DNA of 64,000 nucleotides, taken from Symsagittifera roscoffensis (Eukaryota; Xenacoelomorpha; Acoela; Convolutidae). The stretch's first letter is position 1; each line of letters begins with the position of its first letter. The position numbers were made by a program, and so were the translations under genes. The stretch covers positions 18,709,789 to 18,773,788 of the forward strand of contig NC_087062.1 in NCBI RefSeq assembly GCF_963678635.1, written 5' to 3'. This document shows positions 22,123 through 32,460 of the stretch, in pieces. The notes beneath the pieces were generated by a model, which was not told where the DNA came from, did not search any database, and saw only the letters and a list, made by a program, of their open reading frames with translations.

Positions 22123-22190
22123 TGAGTTATGTCTTAGGTTTAACTCATAGAGTAATTCTTAGAGTAATATAGTAATTAAATCTGGTTCCA
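22123..22190 (-). repeat. 5' LTR of the gypsy/env element, internally deleted (68 bp)
   Basis: It shares its outer end (AATCTGGTTCCA) and inner end (TGAGTTATGTCTTAGGTTTA and the following 15 bases) with the 410-bp left LTR but lacks about 340 bp between them. Both TG..CA ends and the adjacent ACAC duplication are intact. The loss therefore occurred within the LTR and would remove most promoter sequence. Confidence 0.7.
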
Positions 22191-22787
22191 ACACGTCAAA
22201 CTATAGAACGAGCAGTTTAGCAACACCCGAGCCAGGTTAGTGTAGTGGTGAAGAAAACATTTCCTAATTTTGAAGTCAGGGCAACAATATGTTTCATGCT
22301 ATTAAAGACTACCTCAACAATTCACCAGCGGATTTAAGAGGCGGGCGCACCGTCTCAAGGATTCGACCACCTGCTGTCCCAAAGTTTCCCCCTTTTGTAC
22401 TATTTTGAGATATTCATTTTTAGCTGACAGACTTAAATTTTTTGAAGGGCGCCTTTGGCGCCAAAATAAACTATCTTTTATGGGGAAGCTGAGATGGGGA
22501 AAATGAGGCCTTTTTGGCCTGATTTTTCAAAAATTGGACTGAAAAACGCAACTTATAACTTTTGCAAAATTAGGTCGCCTAATACAAATTACTTTCAAAC
22601 TTTCAGAGGAGAAAACGTTTCGACGAAAATATAAAATTGAGGTACGAGCAATTTTAGTAACACAAAATTTAAGAATATTTAGATATAAGTCGATTTACAA
22701 TCTGTTTAAATTGATTTTCACTAAAGCTAAATTAATCAATATAAATGGATTCTTAACTCGATCTAAATGATCATAGAAGAAGAGCTC
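22191..22787. other. Interval between gypsy element and MITE cluster, holding a SINE-like copy
   Basis: Begins with the right ACAC target duplication. Most of it is the SINE-like repeat annotated separately; the final 200 bases are AT-rich without features. Confidence 0.5.
22226..22570 (+). repeat. tRNA-derived SINE-like element
   Basis: Near its start TTAGTGTAGTGGTGA fits a Pol III box A, and GGATTCGACCACC at about 22358 fits box B. The body follows with GGGCGCCTTTGGCGCCAAAA and CTTTTTGGCCTGATTTTTCA, shared in order with the copy at 620-900. The box A to box B distance (about 120 bases) is longer than in a tRNA, so the head is diverged or carries an insertion. Confidence 0.55.
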
Positions 22788-22991
22788 GGCGCTTTTTCCT
22801 TTTCTCCCCCCCACCTGCAAATTTTTATATTCGAAGTTACTGTTAACTTTTTCCGATTGTCATGAAAATTGGCATGTAGACTAATTATGCCATGACAAAT
22901 ATATTTGGCCTCAATAATTAACCTTGTAAGACCGCTCGTTAGACCAAAAAATTCATGTTTGAGTGAGATAGAGGGAAAAGGAAAAAGAGCC
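22788..22991. mobile_element. hAT-type MITE, family 1 (copy 1)
   Basis: 204 bp with inverted ends GGCGCTTTTTCCTTTTC and GGAAAAGGAAAAAGAGCC, C- and G-rich just inside the ends. GAAGAGCTC occurs on both sides (22779-22787 and 22992-23000), i.e. an 8-9 bp duplication. The body (TTTTTATATTCGAAGTTACT, then AACCTTGTAAGACCGCTCGT) is shared with 23282-23478 and 33330-33847. No ORF. Confidence 0.7.
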
Positions 22992-23012
22992 GAAGAGCTC
23001 ATTCCATATCTT

Positions 23013-23226
23013 GGCTCTTTTCCAGTTCCCCCCTTTCAAAAAACCGAGCTTTATGTTTGTCTTAGGTGTTATTACGGCTAAATGCGTGATTTTACGCTGT
23101 AAAGTATGAAGAACAAATCTGTTCAGAATTGACGATTCGCTCACCACGCCAAATTGCATTGCATTGTGACAACGTTAAATAGATTTTTCAAAATTGAACT
23201 TGAAAGGGGGGGACTGGAAAAGAGCC
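23013..23226. mobile_element. hAT-type MITE, family 2 (copy 1)
   Basis: 214 bp with perfect ends GGCTCTTTTCCAG and CTGGAAAAGAGCC, flanked by CATATCTT on both sides (23005-23012, 23227-23234), an exact 8-bp duplication. The body is the reverse complement of the copy at 60154-60366 with substitutions. Confidence 0.85.
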
Positions 23227-23281
23227 CATATCTTTTATCTGTGACAATCGATAAATGTAGCATATAATCACAAAATATTTG

Positions 23282-23478
23282 GGCTCTTTTTCCTTCCCCC
23301 CCCCCCACCTCCAAATTTTTATATTTGAAGTTACTGTTCATTTTGTCCGATTGACGTGAAATTCGACATGCAGATTAATTAGGCTATAACAAACATATTT
23401 GGTCTTCACAATTAACCTTGTAAAACCACTTGTTAGACCATAAAATTCATGGTGGGGGGGGGGGGAGGAAAAAGAGCC
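23282..23478. mobile_element. hAT-type MITE, family 1 (copy 2)
   Basis: 197 bp with ends GGCTCTTTTTCCTTCCCC and a G run followed by AGGAAAAAGAGCC. The flanking AATATTTG on both sides (23274-23281, 23479-23486) is an exact 8-bp duplication. Confidence 0.85.
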
Positions 23479-23547
23479 AATATTTGGAGCAACTAAATCA
23501 GAATCGAATTTTGAGTTAAGTAAATTTCGTCTACTGTTTGCTCTCAT

Positions 23548-23993
23548 TATTCTGGCCTTTTTTTATAACTTTTTTATAACTTATAAAAACAGGAAACAGA
23601 ATCGGTTTAATTCAAGAGAATCAATAAACGGCGAATTTTAGTAATTTTTTATTGCACGGAATTAGCAACAACATTACACGTATCAATCTTAAAAAGTGGG
23701 CTTGTTCATGCCCTGATTCGTGTGATTTATGTGTTTTTTCACAATGAGTTCATACTTAGTTCACGCAGTTTAATTAACAGAAACTCAATTGCAAACCAAT
23801 TTTGAACCGATTAAAATATTAGCATTTTATGTTCTGTCAGGTTCGGCTCAAATAGGATTCTCAAATGAAACGACTTAGGTGAGAATCGAACCCACGCCGA
23901 ACTCCCCGGAACGCACTATGTATACGCTGAGCTATATAGCTGATATTGATAAGCAACTATACTGGCTTTATACTATACTTTCATACTTTAATG
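23548..23993 (-). repeat. 3' LTR of the Pao element (inner boundary approximate)
   Basis: Its outer end at 23548 is set by where it stops matching the right copy (GGCCAGAATA on the - strand). The inner end cannot be placed because the right copy also continues into pol; it lies between the pol stop at 23994 and about 23930. It contains a tRNA-like segment. Confidence 0.65.
23869..23942 (-). other. tRNA-like sequence with Pol III boxes in the Pao LTR
   Basis: On the - strand, TAGCTCAGCG fits box A. GTGGG-TTCGATT-CTCAC forms a perfect 5-bp T-arm with a 7-base loop and contains box B (GGTTCGATTC). The expected acceptor partner of CTAAGTC is missing and the anticodon arm is irregular. It is therefore a tRNA relic or mimic rather than a working tRNA gene. 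The same sequence is in the right LTR at about 32783-32853. Confidence 0.5.
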
Positions 23994-26900
23994 CTATGTA
24001 GCATTAACATCCTCCACGCCCGAAGGAGCGAGAACCGGAACGAGCTTAACGAGTGGCCGAGTGTAGTTTCCGGAAACGGTCCTTAGGTTTGCGGAACGGG
24101 CGGTGTTGTCTTTGCCGTAGTTTAGCGACGTTATGCGTGCTAGTGGGTAGTGGCCCCTAGGGCTAGTGGATTCAACTAACCACACCATATCTCCCGTTTT
24201 CAAAGAGTATTCGGGAGGAGCATGCCACTTAACTCTTTTATTGAGTGTAGGGACGTACTCACTTAACCATCGCTGCCAAATTGCGTTTGCGTACGACTGC
24301 GCACGGGCATAGCGCTTAGAGTGAGAATAGTTTTCACTCGACCTTAGAGACGGAAACGTTAGACTGTGCTGACCTAAGAGGAAATGATTCGGCGTCAAAG
24401 CCTCAAGACTATCGGGGTCGTCAGAAACGGGAGTGAGTGGACGGGCGTTTAGTGAACCTTCAACTAGGCACATGGTTGTGTTCAAAATCTCGTCAGTCAA
24501 CTTTCTTGACCCCAAGATTGCATAAAACACACGCTTACAACTGCGCACCATTCGCTCCCATGCTCCACCTTGATGTGGTGCACTTGGCGGATTATACTTC
24601 CACTTAATGCCTTTGTGTACGAGCGACAGTGGAGCTTCTGCGTTCCAATTTTTGATGCACAGAAGAAGCTCTTTTTCGGCTCCTACAAAGTTTGTTCCGT
24701 TGTCCGACCAAATTATTGAGGGTGTTCCTCGCCTAGAAATAAAACGCTCGATAGCCATCACACATGAACTTGTGTCCATGGATGGAACCAACTCAATGTG
24801 AATTGCGCGAGTCGTTAAGCAAGTAAATAGAAAACCCCAGCTTTTCTCGGAAGATCGACGAATGGTTACATGAAATGGTCCAAAATAATCGACGCCGCAG
24901 TTCGAGAACGGTGGCTGGCGGTAACCTAGACGCTCCGCGGGAAGGTCAGACATCATTGGAGTAACGGTTTTCGCTTTTCGCTTTCTACAGCACACGCAAT
25001 GTGTTTCAATAGCTCTTAGTGCAGATCTTAAGCGTAGTACAACAAATTGCTGATGAATGACGGAACGAAGGTAGTCGACTGACTGATGTTCATGCTTAAT
25101 GTGATAAAAACGGAGAAACAATCGGATTAGGCGATGGCGGCTATCCAAAATTATTGGATGGCGAGTTTCGAATGCGGTTGCAGAGAGACGTTGGATACGG
25201 CCGGTAGATCTAATTAAACCGTTCGGCCCGATAAAAGGCGAATACGATGATATACGGCTCGACGTTTTCACATATTTTCCAGCTGCTAATTGTTTACTTT
25301 CAGCTGGGAATAACTCTAACTATGAAAGTTGCAAAAGTTTTTCCTCTGAAATAACAAGTTCTGCTGGATCAATTATGGCCTTATCTGGTGATCTGAAATG
25401 TCTATGCTTAGGTGAGAGTCTCAACATATATGCGACCAGTCGCTTTATCTTGGAGAACGAGCTATACTCTTCCCAAGGGAAGGCAAAGTCAGTCGAAACT
25501 GCAGTGCACAGAAAATTGGAAGAGACATCTAAACCCTCGTTTAGATCGTAGACCGGACCATCCAGGCGAATTTTGTCAGTAACTTCCCTATTTGGATTGA
25601 AAGGCCAATCAGAAATTTTCAAAAAGGAAGGGCCGTTTACCCAACTGCTTTGCTTGAGGGAGTCAGCAGTAATACTTCTAGTTCCGGTGTCAGCGGGGTT
25701 GTCTCCACTCAAAACATGGAACCATTGGTCAATTGATGTTGACTCCAGAATCTCGGCTACTCGATTGGCTACAAACACGGGCTGTTTGCTTGTGGAGTTC
25801 AACCACTGAAGGACTGTTGTGCTGTCAGTTCACATGAACACTTTGGAAATACTCAGTGTCAGAGCTTTCTCGATATCATCCTTCAGGCGACTGGCAAGAA
25901 GTGCAGCCTGAAGTTCCAACTTCGGAATTGAAAGCATCTTCATCGGGGCTACTCTTGCTTTACCGAAAACAAACGCTAGTTGACATTTGGAACAGGCGTT
26001 TTTCTGAGCTCGAAGGAATGCTACAGAACAGAAAACGTCCAATGAGCTATCACCGAACATGTGCAGCTCAACCTCATCTACTGAGAAGTCAAAATAGCAA
26101 CGAGGTATTTTGAGCTGCCCTAAAACTGGCAAGCCAGAGTGCCATTCAGTGAATCTGCGGCACAACTCAATTGGCAGTGGGTCGTCCCACTGTTGGCCAC
26201 TCAATCTCCAGATATCTTTCAATAACAAACGTGCGCGTACGGTATATGGGGCGACAAGACCTATGGGGTCGAACACGGAGGACACAAAACTAAGGACCGA
26301 TCGCTGCGTAACAGAGTCTTTGAGTTCGCGGTTGACTCCTCTGCTCACAACCAACGTATCGGTGACGTGGTCCCATTTGAGACCGAGAACATGCGATGCG
26401 GTTTCCGGATTAATCGCAGCGGTAATAATTTCGTTACTGTTGTTAGCGCTGGTCTTAGGGGGATTTAGTTTCGAAGACAAACTGGGAACGTTGCTAATAA
26501 ATTTTGTAAGATTAAACCCACCCAACTTAAGCAGTTCAACTAAACTGCGACTTAACCTTAAAGCAGTTTCTGGGTTTTTCACAGACCCAAGGTAGTCATC
26601 CATATAAAAGTTGTTAAGCACGGCGCAAGCGGCATCGGGGTAACGATCTTGGTTATCGACGGCTGTTCGGCGAAGAGCATAGTTAGCACATGTCGGAGAA
26701 TCTTTCGCTCCAAATATATGCCTTGTATATTGAAATACACTCACATCTGATGTGGGGTCCTCCCGCCACAAAAAACGCAAGGAACGTTGATCGTTTTCTA
26801 GTAAGCCGACCTGCATAAACATGCCTTCGATATCTGCGGAAATTGCGTATTTGTGCTCTCGGAAGCGCATTAAAACGAATAAAAGGTTCTGAAGCAGATC

Positions 26901-27551
26901 GGGGCCGACTAGAAGGGAGTTATTCAGTGAATTGCCGTGAAACCAAGAAGCACCGTTTAAAACGCGCCGAACTTTGCCGGGTTTGTTCGGATTTAAAACT
27001 GGGTGGTGCGGTACGTACCATTCTCAGTCTGAACGGTTTTTTGAGTCGTGAGGGCTAACCGGGACCACGTAACCCTTCTCGACATCACTTCGGATATCTG
27101 ATGCGTATTGAGTTTTCAGGTTTAAATCTTTCTCTAGACGCTTTTCAAGAGACTTAAGCTGGACTAACGAAGCGTAAAAGTTATCGGGAAGATAAATATT
27201 GTCAGCAGCCCAGAGCATTCCGACAATATAACGACTGCCATCATGAATCGTGGTAGAGTCAAGAATTTTTTGTGCACGTTTATCAGCTGAGGAACGGGGA
27301 TCAGCTTGTTTAAACGTGCCATAAGACTCTAGCTCGTACCATTTCTTCACTTGGTCAGCAAGTGCTACGTCTTCAACATTGCACTTGAAAGTGGTGGCTC
27401 GAACACCAATTGGTGATGGAAGTGGGCCACTGAGAACCCAGCCAATGGGCATACGGACAGCGACAGGAGTGTTTTGATTTCGTCCTTGGAAGTATTCGAG
27501 AGGCTTGATTGCATGAAAGACATCCTGCCCTAATATCATCTCAACGTCGGA
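23994..27551 (-). pseudogene. Pao pol: protease end, RT, RNase H, integrase (four nonsense codons with gag junction)
   Basis: Continues the gag frame after a TAA at 27552-27554. Segments: protease C-terminal part and connection (MILGQDVFHAIKPLEYF, then PIGWVLSGPLPS); RT with SADIEGMFMQVGL and the YMDD active site near 26600; RNase H (CSVAFLR, later MxTDSTTVLQW); integrase with an H2C2 region (CVCCRKRK), GVDYFGPF, WSDNGTNF and PPSAPHQGGAWERMVRS (D, D and E); and a C-terminal GDMVWLVE domain. TGA at 27024-27026, TGA at 25830-25832 (in the MxTDST motif, a Trp position in relatives) and TAG at 25320-25322 interrupt it. All segments stay in one frame, with no indel. Confidence 0.9.
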
Positions 27552-30317
27552 TTAGTTGTAGACAATAGGTTTAATTGGCTGTAGATGTGGAAACCTGTCT
27601 TGGAGAATCGTAACGTCAATGGTTTCGGAACCAACGCTCAAACTGTCTTTCACAAACGGCGTAACCCTAAACGAGTATTCATGGTGGTCGAATTTGGCAA
27701 AAACATTCACTTCGACTTGTTGCGTGGGAACGGATTCCGTCGAGTTGAAGCCGTTTACCAGAATATCTAGCTGTTGGCCAGTTAAATTTAAACGCTGTGC
27801 TAGGCCCGCCGAGACCCATGAGTGGGTACAACAGGAATCGCACATTACAAGAGCAGTGGTCGCATCTGTGTGTGAACTTATTTCCAATTGAAGCACAGGT
27901 AGGAGTCCCGTTAGTTTCTTGTAAGACGACGAACCGGCTACGTTCGATGACGAAGTTTGCGGCTTATTCCGGTTCGGCGGGGCTGTACTGTTTGAATTCG
28001 AATGGCTTGCATTATTGCTATTGTTTAACTCTTTGTTTGCAGACCTTACGCTGAAAACTTTCTCAGCACCATGTAACAAGACATTATGGGTGCTTTCACA
28101 ACCAGGCTTAGTGCATTTGCGGGCTTTAGGGCATTTTCGGAACATGTGGTCAGGTTGAAAGCAAGCAAAACACAACCTATTTTGTGCGGAGAATTGAGCT
28201 CGTTGAGTTGGGGTCTTTTCCTTAAACACAGAACAACTCCAGAGTGGGTGTTTACCATTGCACTGGAGGCACGGAGCATAAATTAGTTTTTCAACTTTTG
28301 AAGCAGCGGCAAAAACTTTTGTAGGTGGTTTATGGAAACCAGTCTTTAGAGTCTCCTCAGGTCGTGACTTATTCTGACTCACACGCATAAGTTCATGTGC
28401 CTCAGCCTTGTCGCGGAGCCACTCATTAAAGTCTAAAACGGTTGGTTGTCTCCAACATTTCTTTACAGAGTGGAGAGACCATGACTCTTTCATATTTGGA
28501 GGCAATTTTGAAATAACTTGATTCAAAACGGATGTACTCTTCAAGTCATACTCATATCCTAACGATTTTAAAACTGCGACAAGACTGGATATACAGGAAG
28601 CAAAACTGATAATGCTTTCTGAATTGTGCATTTTGAGAGGTGGAAAATTCGAAAGGTTTTCAAGATGAGCTGCCACAATCGTCTGTGGTTGTCCAAATTT
28701 CCTCTCTAGAGTTTTCAAAGCGTCCTTGTAGAATACTCCACTGTAAGCGAATTCGGCAATTGCATTCTTCGCTTTGCCTGAAACGAGAGTTTTGAGATAT
28801 GTCAGTTTGACATCATTACTTAAAACTTTTGCATCGATTGCACTTTTGAACTGACCAAACCATTCAGGCCACTGCAACGGATTCCCGTCGAAAGAAGACA
28901 ATTTCCATTCAGGCAAGGGACCTTTCTGGCTCAGTGTCAAGATTTCAGCTAGATCTTGATTTGTGATTGGTTTACTGCCCGAGGACGTAAATGGGCCATA
29001 TTGTTTGTTCTCATTTGTATAAGGCGTTATCAGCGGTTTTGAATAGATTGCGGCGTCTAAAGTTTTAGGATCACCAACATAAAAAGTTGTTCCTCCGCTA
29101 GAGAACGGTTGAACATTCGATGGCTGTGTGACATAATATGAGTTAGGGGAGAAGGTGACTGTTGGAGGATTGAGAGGACCAACGTTAGTTGGTAAAAGCG
29201 GTTGGTACACAAAATTTGCGGAATTACTTGGAAAAAAGGTTTGTTGAGCAATGGGCATTGAGCTCGTCGGGATATTAGAATGATGAAAACTACTCTGCAT
29301 CAAAGGGTTGTAGTTATATAGCTTGGTCGAAGGTAGCTGTTCCTGTGGCTCATACGTACTGTTTAACTTTGGGTTTGGCAAGCGGACACTTGTATTTGAT
29401 GTATGAGGGACGTTAACACTTTGTGAGTTTATACACGTGGTTTCGAAATAATCAGCAAATGGATGTGAGTTATTAATCATCGTCAGATTTCGACTGAAAG
29501 GCGGTTCAATACTTGAAAATGACAAGAACTCGGAAGCTGGTTCCAGATTGACACTTTGGACTGGCGCCACGGGCTGAACTATTTCCTGAGTTGGGAATTG
29601 AGTGTTCACCCAACTTCTTGTCCTGTCTTCCTCCGTTTGGTTCTCCTGAACGGCCATTGCCAAATTCGATCTGCTACGACGAAGTTCACAAATTTCAGAG
29701 GCGTCTTCCAGATATTCAGCCTCTTCGATAGTTGCTTCAGCTAGCTTTTGACGGCTTTCCTCTACAACCACGTCAAGATCAAGTTGACCCTTCATCGACT
29801 GAATCTGGATCTCTTGCTCTTTCAAACGGAGCTTAGCCTCTACTTGGCGTTCAACTTCCTCGCGTCTAATTTTTGCAAGGGCTGCTTCTCTTCGACGCTC
29901 ACTCGAAATCATTGATGCAATCTTAGAACGCTGTGAAAGGGGTTTCTTGGAACGGACGGATTCGCTTGGCGTTGGGGTTCGTGCAGTTGCTACCTGGTCC
30001 TATTGATGTTTAATTTGAAAGTAATTTTTAGCTAGACCTAATACATCGTAATGTTTTGCAGTGGTAGATCCTAGGTAAAACTCAAGTTGATTTATTGTTT
30101 CAGCAGCCTTGTTGCTGTGCATAGACAAAGATATAATTTTCTCTATAATTTTTTGTAAGCAAATGCTAGATTTTTCTCTGTACGTTTCAATTTTAGCTGG
30201 TCTATCATTCGCACTTATATATTCCGTAATTTTGGCATGGTAATCGAAAAGATTTGTTTCTAACTCTTTCCTGTTAAGATAAATTTTGTTTAGCTTCTGG
30301 CCGAGATCAAGCTCCAT
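27552..30317 (-). pseudogene. Pao gag and aspartic protease (one internal TAG)
   Basis: ATG at 30317 (MELDLGQKLNK). A TAG at 30000-30002 interrupts after about 105 codons and the same frame then runs to 27552. Domains: N-terminal helical region; charged coiled coil (SSERRREAALAKIRREEVER); Pro/Ser/Asn-rich linker; capsid-like DUF1759-type domain (WKLSSFDGNPLQWPEWFGQF); Cys-rich knuckles (CLQCNGKHPLWSC, CFACFQPDHMFRKC, then a Cys/His pair); and an aspartic-protease-like domain with CDSCCTHSWVS, where DSC takes the place of the usual DTG/DSG. Gag would assemble particles. The DSC variant may be normal for this lineage; I infer this without proof. Confidence 0.88.
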
Positions 30318-30522
30318 TTCGAAATATTTGTTTTTAAGTAAGAGCAAAAAAAATAGTGTCGGTTGACCGAATCAAACTAGAGTCAATTCAAGTAGCCGCG
30401 TCCTATACCGAACGAGAGGATCCTCGCAAGACCCTTACAATTCTCGTTGCCTACGGAACAGAAGGACAACAAACTACAAGATTGAAAATAAAGATAAATT
30501 TAACTAATGGAAAAAAAACAAA

Positions 30523-31170
30523 TCAAGATTTATAATGCCTAACAAAAGTTAAATTTTCTTCAACTGTTGTCATCTGTGAAATCTTTTGCTTATCTGCTTT
30601 TCTTTTCCTTGAACTTGGTCGACGACTTTTAATTTTATTGATAAGTTCGGACAGATTGGGGAAGTAACGTCGAATGATTCTCAAATTTTTTATTTCAAAA
30701 AACGCCGGAGGATGAATTAATTTAAGCTTACGAATTAGTTCTTTATTGCTAGCTTTTCTTTTTGATATTAAATGTTTGGTCACATTAATTGTTAACATTC
30801 CTGTTTCAACCAAACGTCCATAAATATTAGGGGTATTTTGACGGTGTACGTAAATAATGGCTGATATTTTGTTTTTATATTCTTTTAAAATTTTAATCAG
30901 ACTTTCTGGTGTAAGTGGGTTATCGTTGTTTGATCTATGCTTGCTCAATGAATTATTTATAACATTGTGCCAAATTATAAAGTTTTTCTCTATCATACAA
31001 TTTGGGGAATTGCTTAAAAGATATTGAACAGTCTTTTGCCGGTTATTTGCATTCAAATTAAAGCTTAAACCTGGAACTGCTTTAAAAGTGTCGTCGAGGC
31101 GTTTTTGTAGAGTTAATGGTAATGTATTTATGGAGTGATGGAGAGAACTCGCAGCAATGATGAACACCAT
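30523..31170 (-). CDS. Accessory ORF between Pao 5' LTR and gag (about 215 aa), unknown
   Basis: ATG at 31170 (MVFIIAASSLHHSINTLPL); an in-frame TTG at 31206 is a longer alternative. It lies on the same strand as gag, about 200 bases upstream of it, and is uninterrupted although gag-pol has five stops. The middle has FIIWHNVINNSLSKHRSNND followed by IIYVHRQNTPNIYGRL. The C-terminus is Lys/Arg-rich (RRPSSRKRKADKQK), like a nuclear-localisation or nucleic-acid-binding tail. The alternation of beta-like strands and the Ser and Asn positions are faintly reminiscent of an SGNH fold. That is a guess; I recognise no family. Confidence 0.55.
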   Translation of the reverse strand: MVFIIAASSLHHSINTLPLTLQKRLDDTFKAVPGLSFNLNANNRQKTVQYLLSNSPNCMIEKNFIIWHNVINNSLSKHRSNNDNPLTPESLIKILKEYKNKISAIIYVHRQNTPNIYGRLVETGMLTINVTKHLISKRKASNKELIRKLKLIHPPAFFEIKNLRIIRRYFPNLSELINKIKSRRPSSRKRKADKQKISQMTTVEENLTFVRHYKS

Positions 31171-31206
31171 TGAGAGTGATAAGCGATACGATTGTTTTAA
31201 TGGCAA

Positions 31207-32440
31207 TCAATTTAAGGAGTCTGTTGATGTAAAGTCGTCACATAGAAATGAAAAAAAAAAAATTTATCACGATAAGAACTTTAAGAACCCTTAGCTGAGG
31301 GTTTTGTAAGGTTTTGCTAAGGCTTCGATTCAGTACTATTTAAGTTAACGCGTACGGTTTATCGGTTAAACTCAACGGCCTTACGGCGAAACGGTAGTAG
31401 TAACGGTCGCGGCGGTATGCGGCCGAAAACGGGGCGAGCCGAGCAAATTTTTTAAAGTTTATCCAACCACTGGAGGAAACCGAGGTAGGGATTCACTCAA
31501 AAAACCTGCTCGACACGATTGACGGTTTAAAACGTTTGAACGGGCGAGACGAAAACGGTGTTTTCATATTTTGCTCTAAATTCGGGCAAAAAAAAATTTT
31601 TTTTTTGTTAGTGAAAGTTTTGGGAAAAGTTGGAATAACTTTTTTTTTCGAGAAATTTTTTTTTTTTGAAAATTTTTTTTTTTTGCAAAAATTTTTTGGA
31701 AAATTTTCTGAATTTTTTTTTTCCACAAAATTTTTTGGGTTCGAGATTATCCTGGGGTAATAGGGTACTGGGTATGAACTAGGATTAGGTATCTAGTACG
31801 GTCTAAATTGGTTTGCAATTAACAACATCGTATGTAATTTTATAGCACTGATAATCAAAAAAGTAGTTTTTTTTTGGTTAAAAAACTAGCACAAATTAGA
31901 GTCTAAAAGTTAGTTGAAAGCACAGGTTCGACCTTACAAGTTTTTTGCAGGTTGTTCACCTGGCCTGAGTCCAAAAGTACACGAAGATTCCACAGAAAAA
32001 CCACTTTCCGCCTTGTGTGATGTCGGCCTTCTGGCTTGTCGGCTTTGTTTTGACTTGTGGTGCTTTCCCCGTTTTTGGCTTGAGGTCACACGAAATTGTG
32101 AAGGGCTCCTTGATTTGGAGAATGAGGTCGCTCAAAATTGTGCAGGGGTCGTTCCTTGCTTCAATTTGAGGTCGCACAAAATTGTGCAGGGGTCGTTCCT
32201 TGCTTCAATTTGAGGTCGCACAAAATTGTGCAGGGGTCGTTCCTTGCTTCAATTTGAGGTCGCCTAAAATTGTGTTCGAGCTGGGCCTTCTTTCAAAAAT
32301 TCAAAAATTGAGGTCACACAAAAGTGTGCAGGGCTCCCTGCTTTGCAGATGGAGGTCTCACAAACTTGTGCAGGGGTCGTTCCTTGATTCAATTCGAGCT
32401 CGCATTAAATTGTGTTCGGGTCGGTCCTCAGTTGTGTGTT
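31207..32440 (-). other. Pao 5' leader
   Basis: About 1.2 kb between the accessory ORF and the PBS. It includes T-homopolymer-rich sequence at 31590-31740 (TTTTTTTTC-type runs that create spurious 70-codon frames) and the tandem repeat annotated separately. The 30318-30522 stretch between accessory ORF and gag is unremarkable. Confidence 0.5.
32080..32430. repeat. Tandem repeat (about 44-bp unit) in the Pao leader
   Basis: About eight copies of a unit beginning GAGGTCGCACAAAATTGTGC and continuing AGGGGTCGTTCCTTGC. Three central copies are nearly identical; the outer ones are diverged. GCACAA..TTGTGC is self-complementary, so each unit can form a short hairpin. It lies next to the PBS, where packaging or dimerisation signals are usual in LTR elements. 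Confidence 0.75.
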
Positions 32441-32457
32441 CCCGAGTCGCGGCACCA
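32441..32457 (-). promoter_or_regulatory. Primer binding site of the Pao element (tRNA-His-like)
   Basis: On the - strand it reads TGGTGCCGCGACTCGGG. Its complement, CCCGAGTCGCGGCACCA, has the layout of a tRNA 3' end and resembles the 3' end of metazoan tRNA-His, from my knowledge of that tRNA, with about one difference. Confidence 0.65.
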
Positions 32458-32460
32458 AAA

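Larger units (their letters stand above)
8280..22190 (-). mobile_element. Ty3/gypsy-class retrovirus-like element with env, defective
   Basis: A 13.9-kb element on the - strand. It is bounded by LTR ends TGAGTTATG and CTGGTTCCA (+ strand reading) and a 4-bp target duplication ACAC at 8276-8279 and 22191-22194. The order from its 5' end (right) is: short LTR, PBS, leader, gag, truncated pol (RNase H-integrase linker and partial integrase), membrane/Pro-rich ORF, env-like glycoprotein, 3' ORF, 3' UTR, LTR. Protease, reverse transcriptase and RNase H are missing and several genes carry stops and frameshifts, so it is not autonomous. Class is set by the gypsy-type integrase (HHCC, WKNGLVE, GPY/F tail). 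Confidence 0.85.

Noticed and set aside
21878-22150. 90-codon + strand frame
   Set aside because: It runs antisense across leader, PBS and LTR of the gypsy/env element; its hydrophobic stretch is a product of T-rich leader sequence.
31490-31760. Overlapping frames rich in Phe or Lys on both strands
   Set aside because: They are translations of T/A homopolymer runs, low-complexity in every frame.
32080-32430. CRISPR array
   Set aside because: The repeated units are contiguous with no unique spacers and lie in the leader of a retrotransposon in an animal genome.
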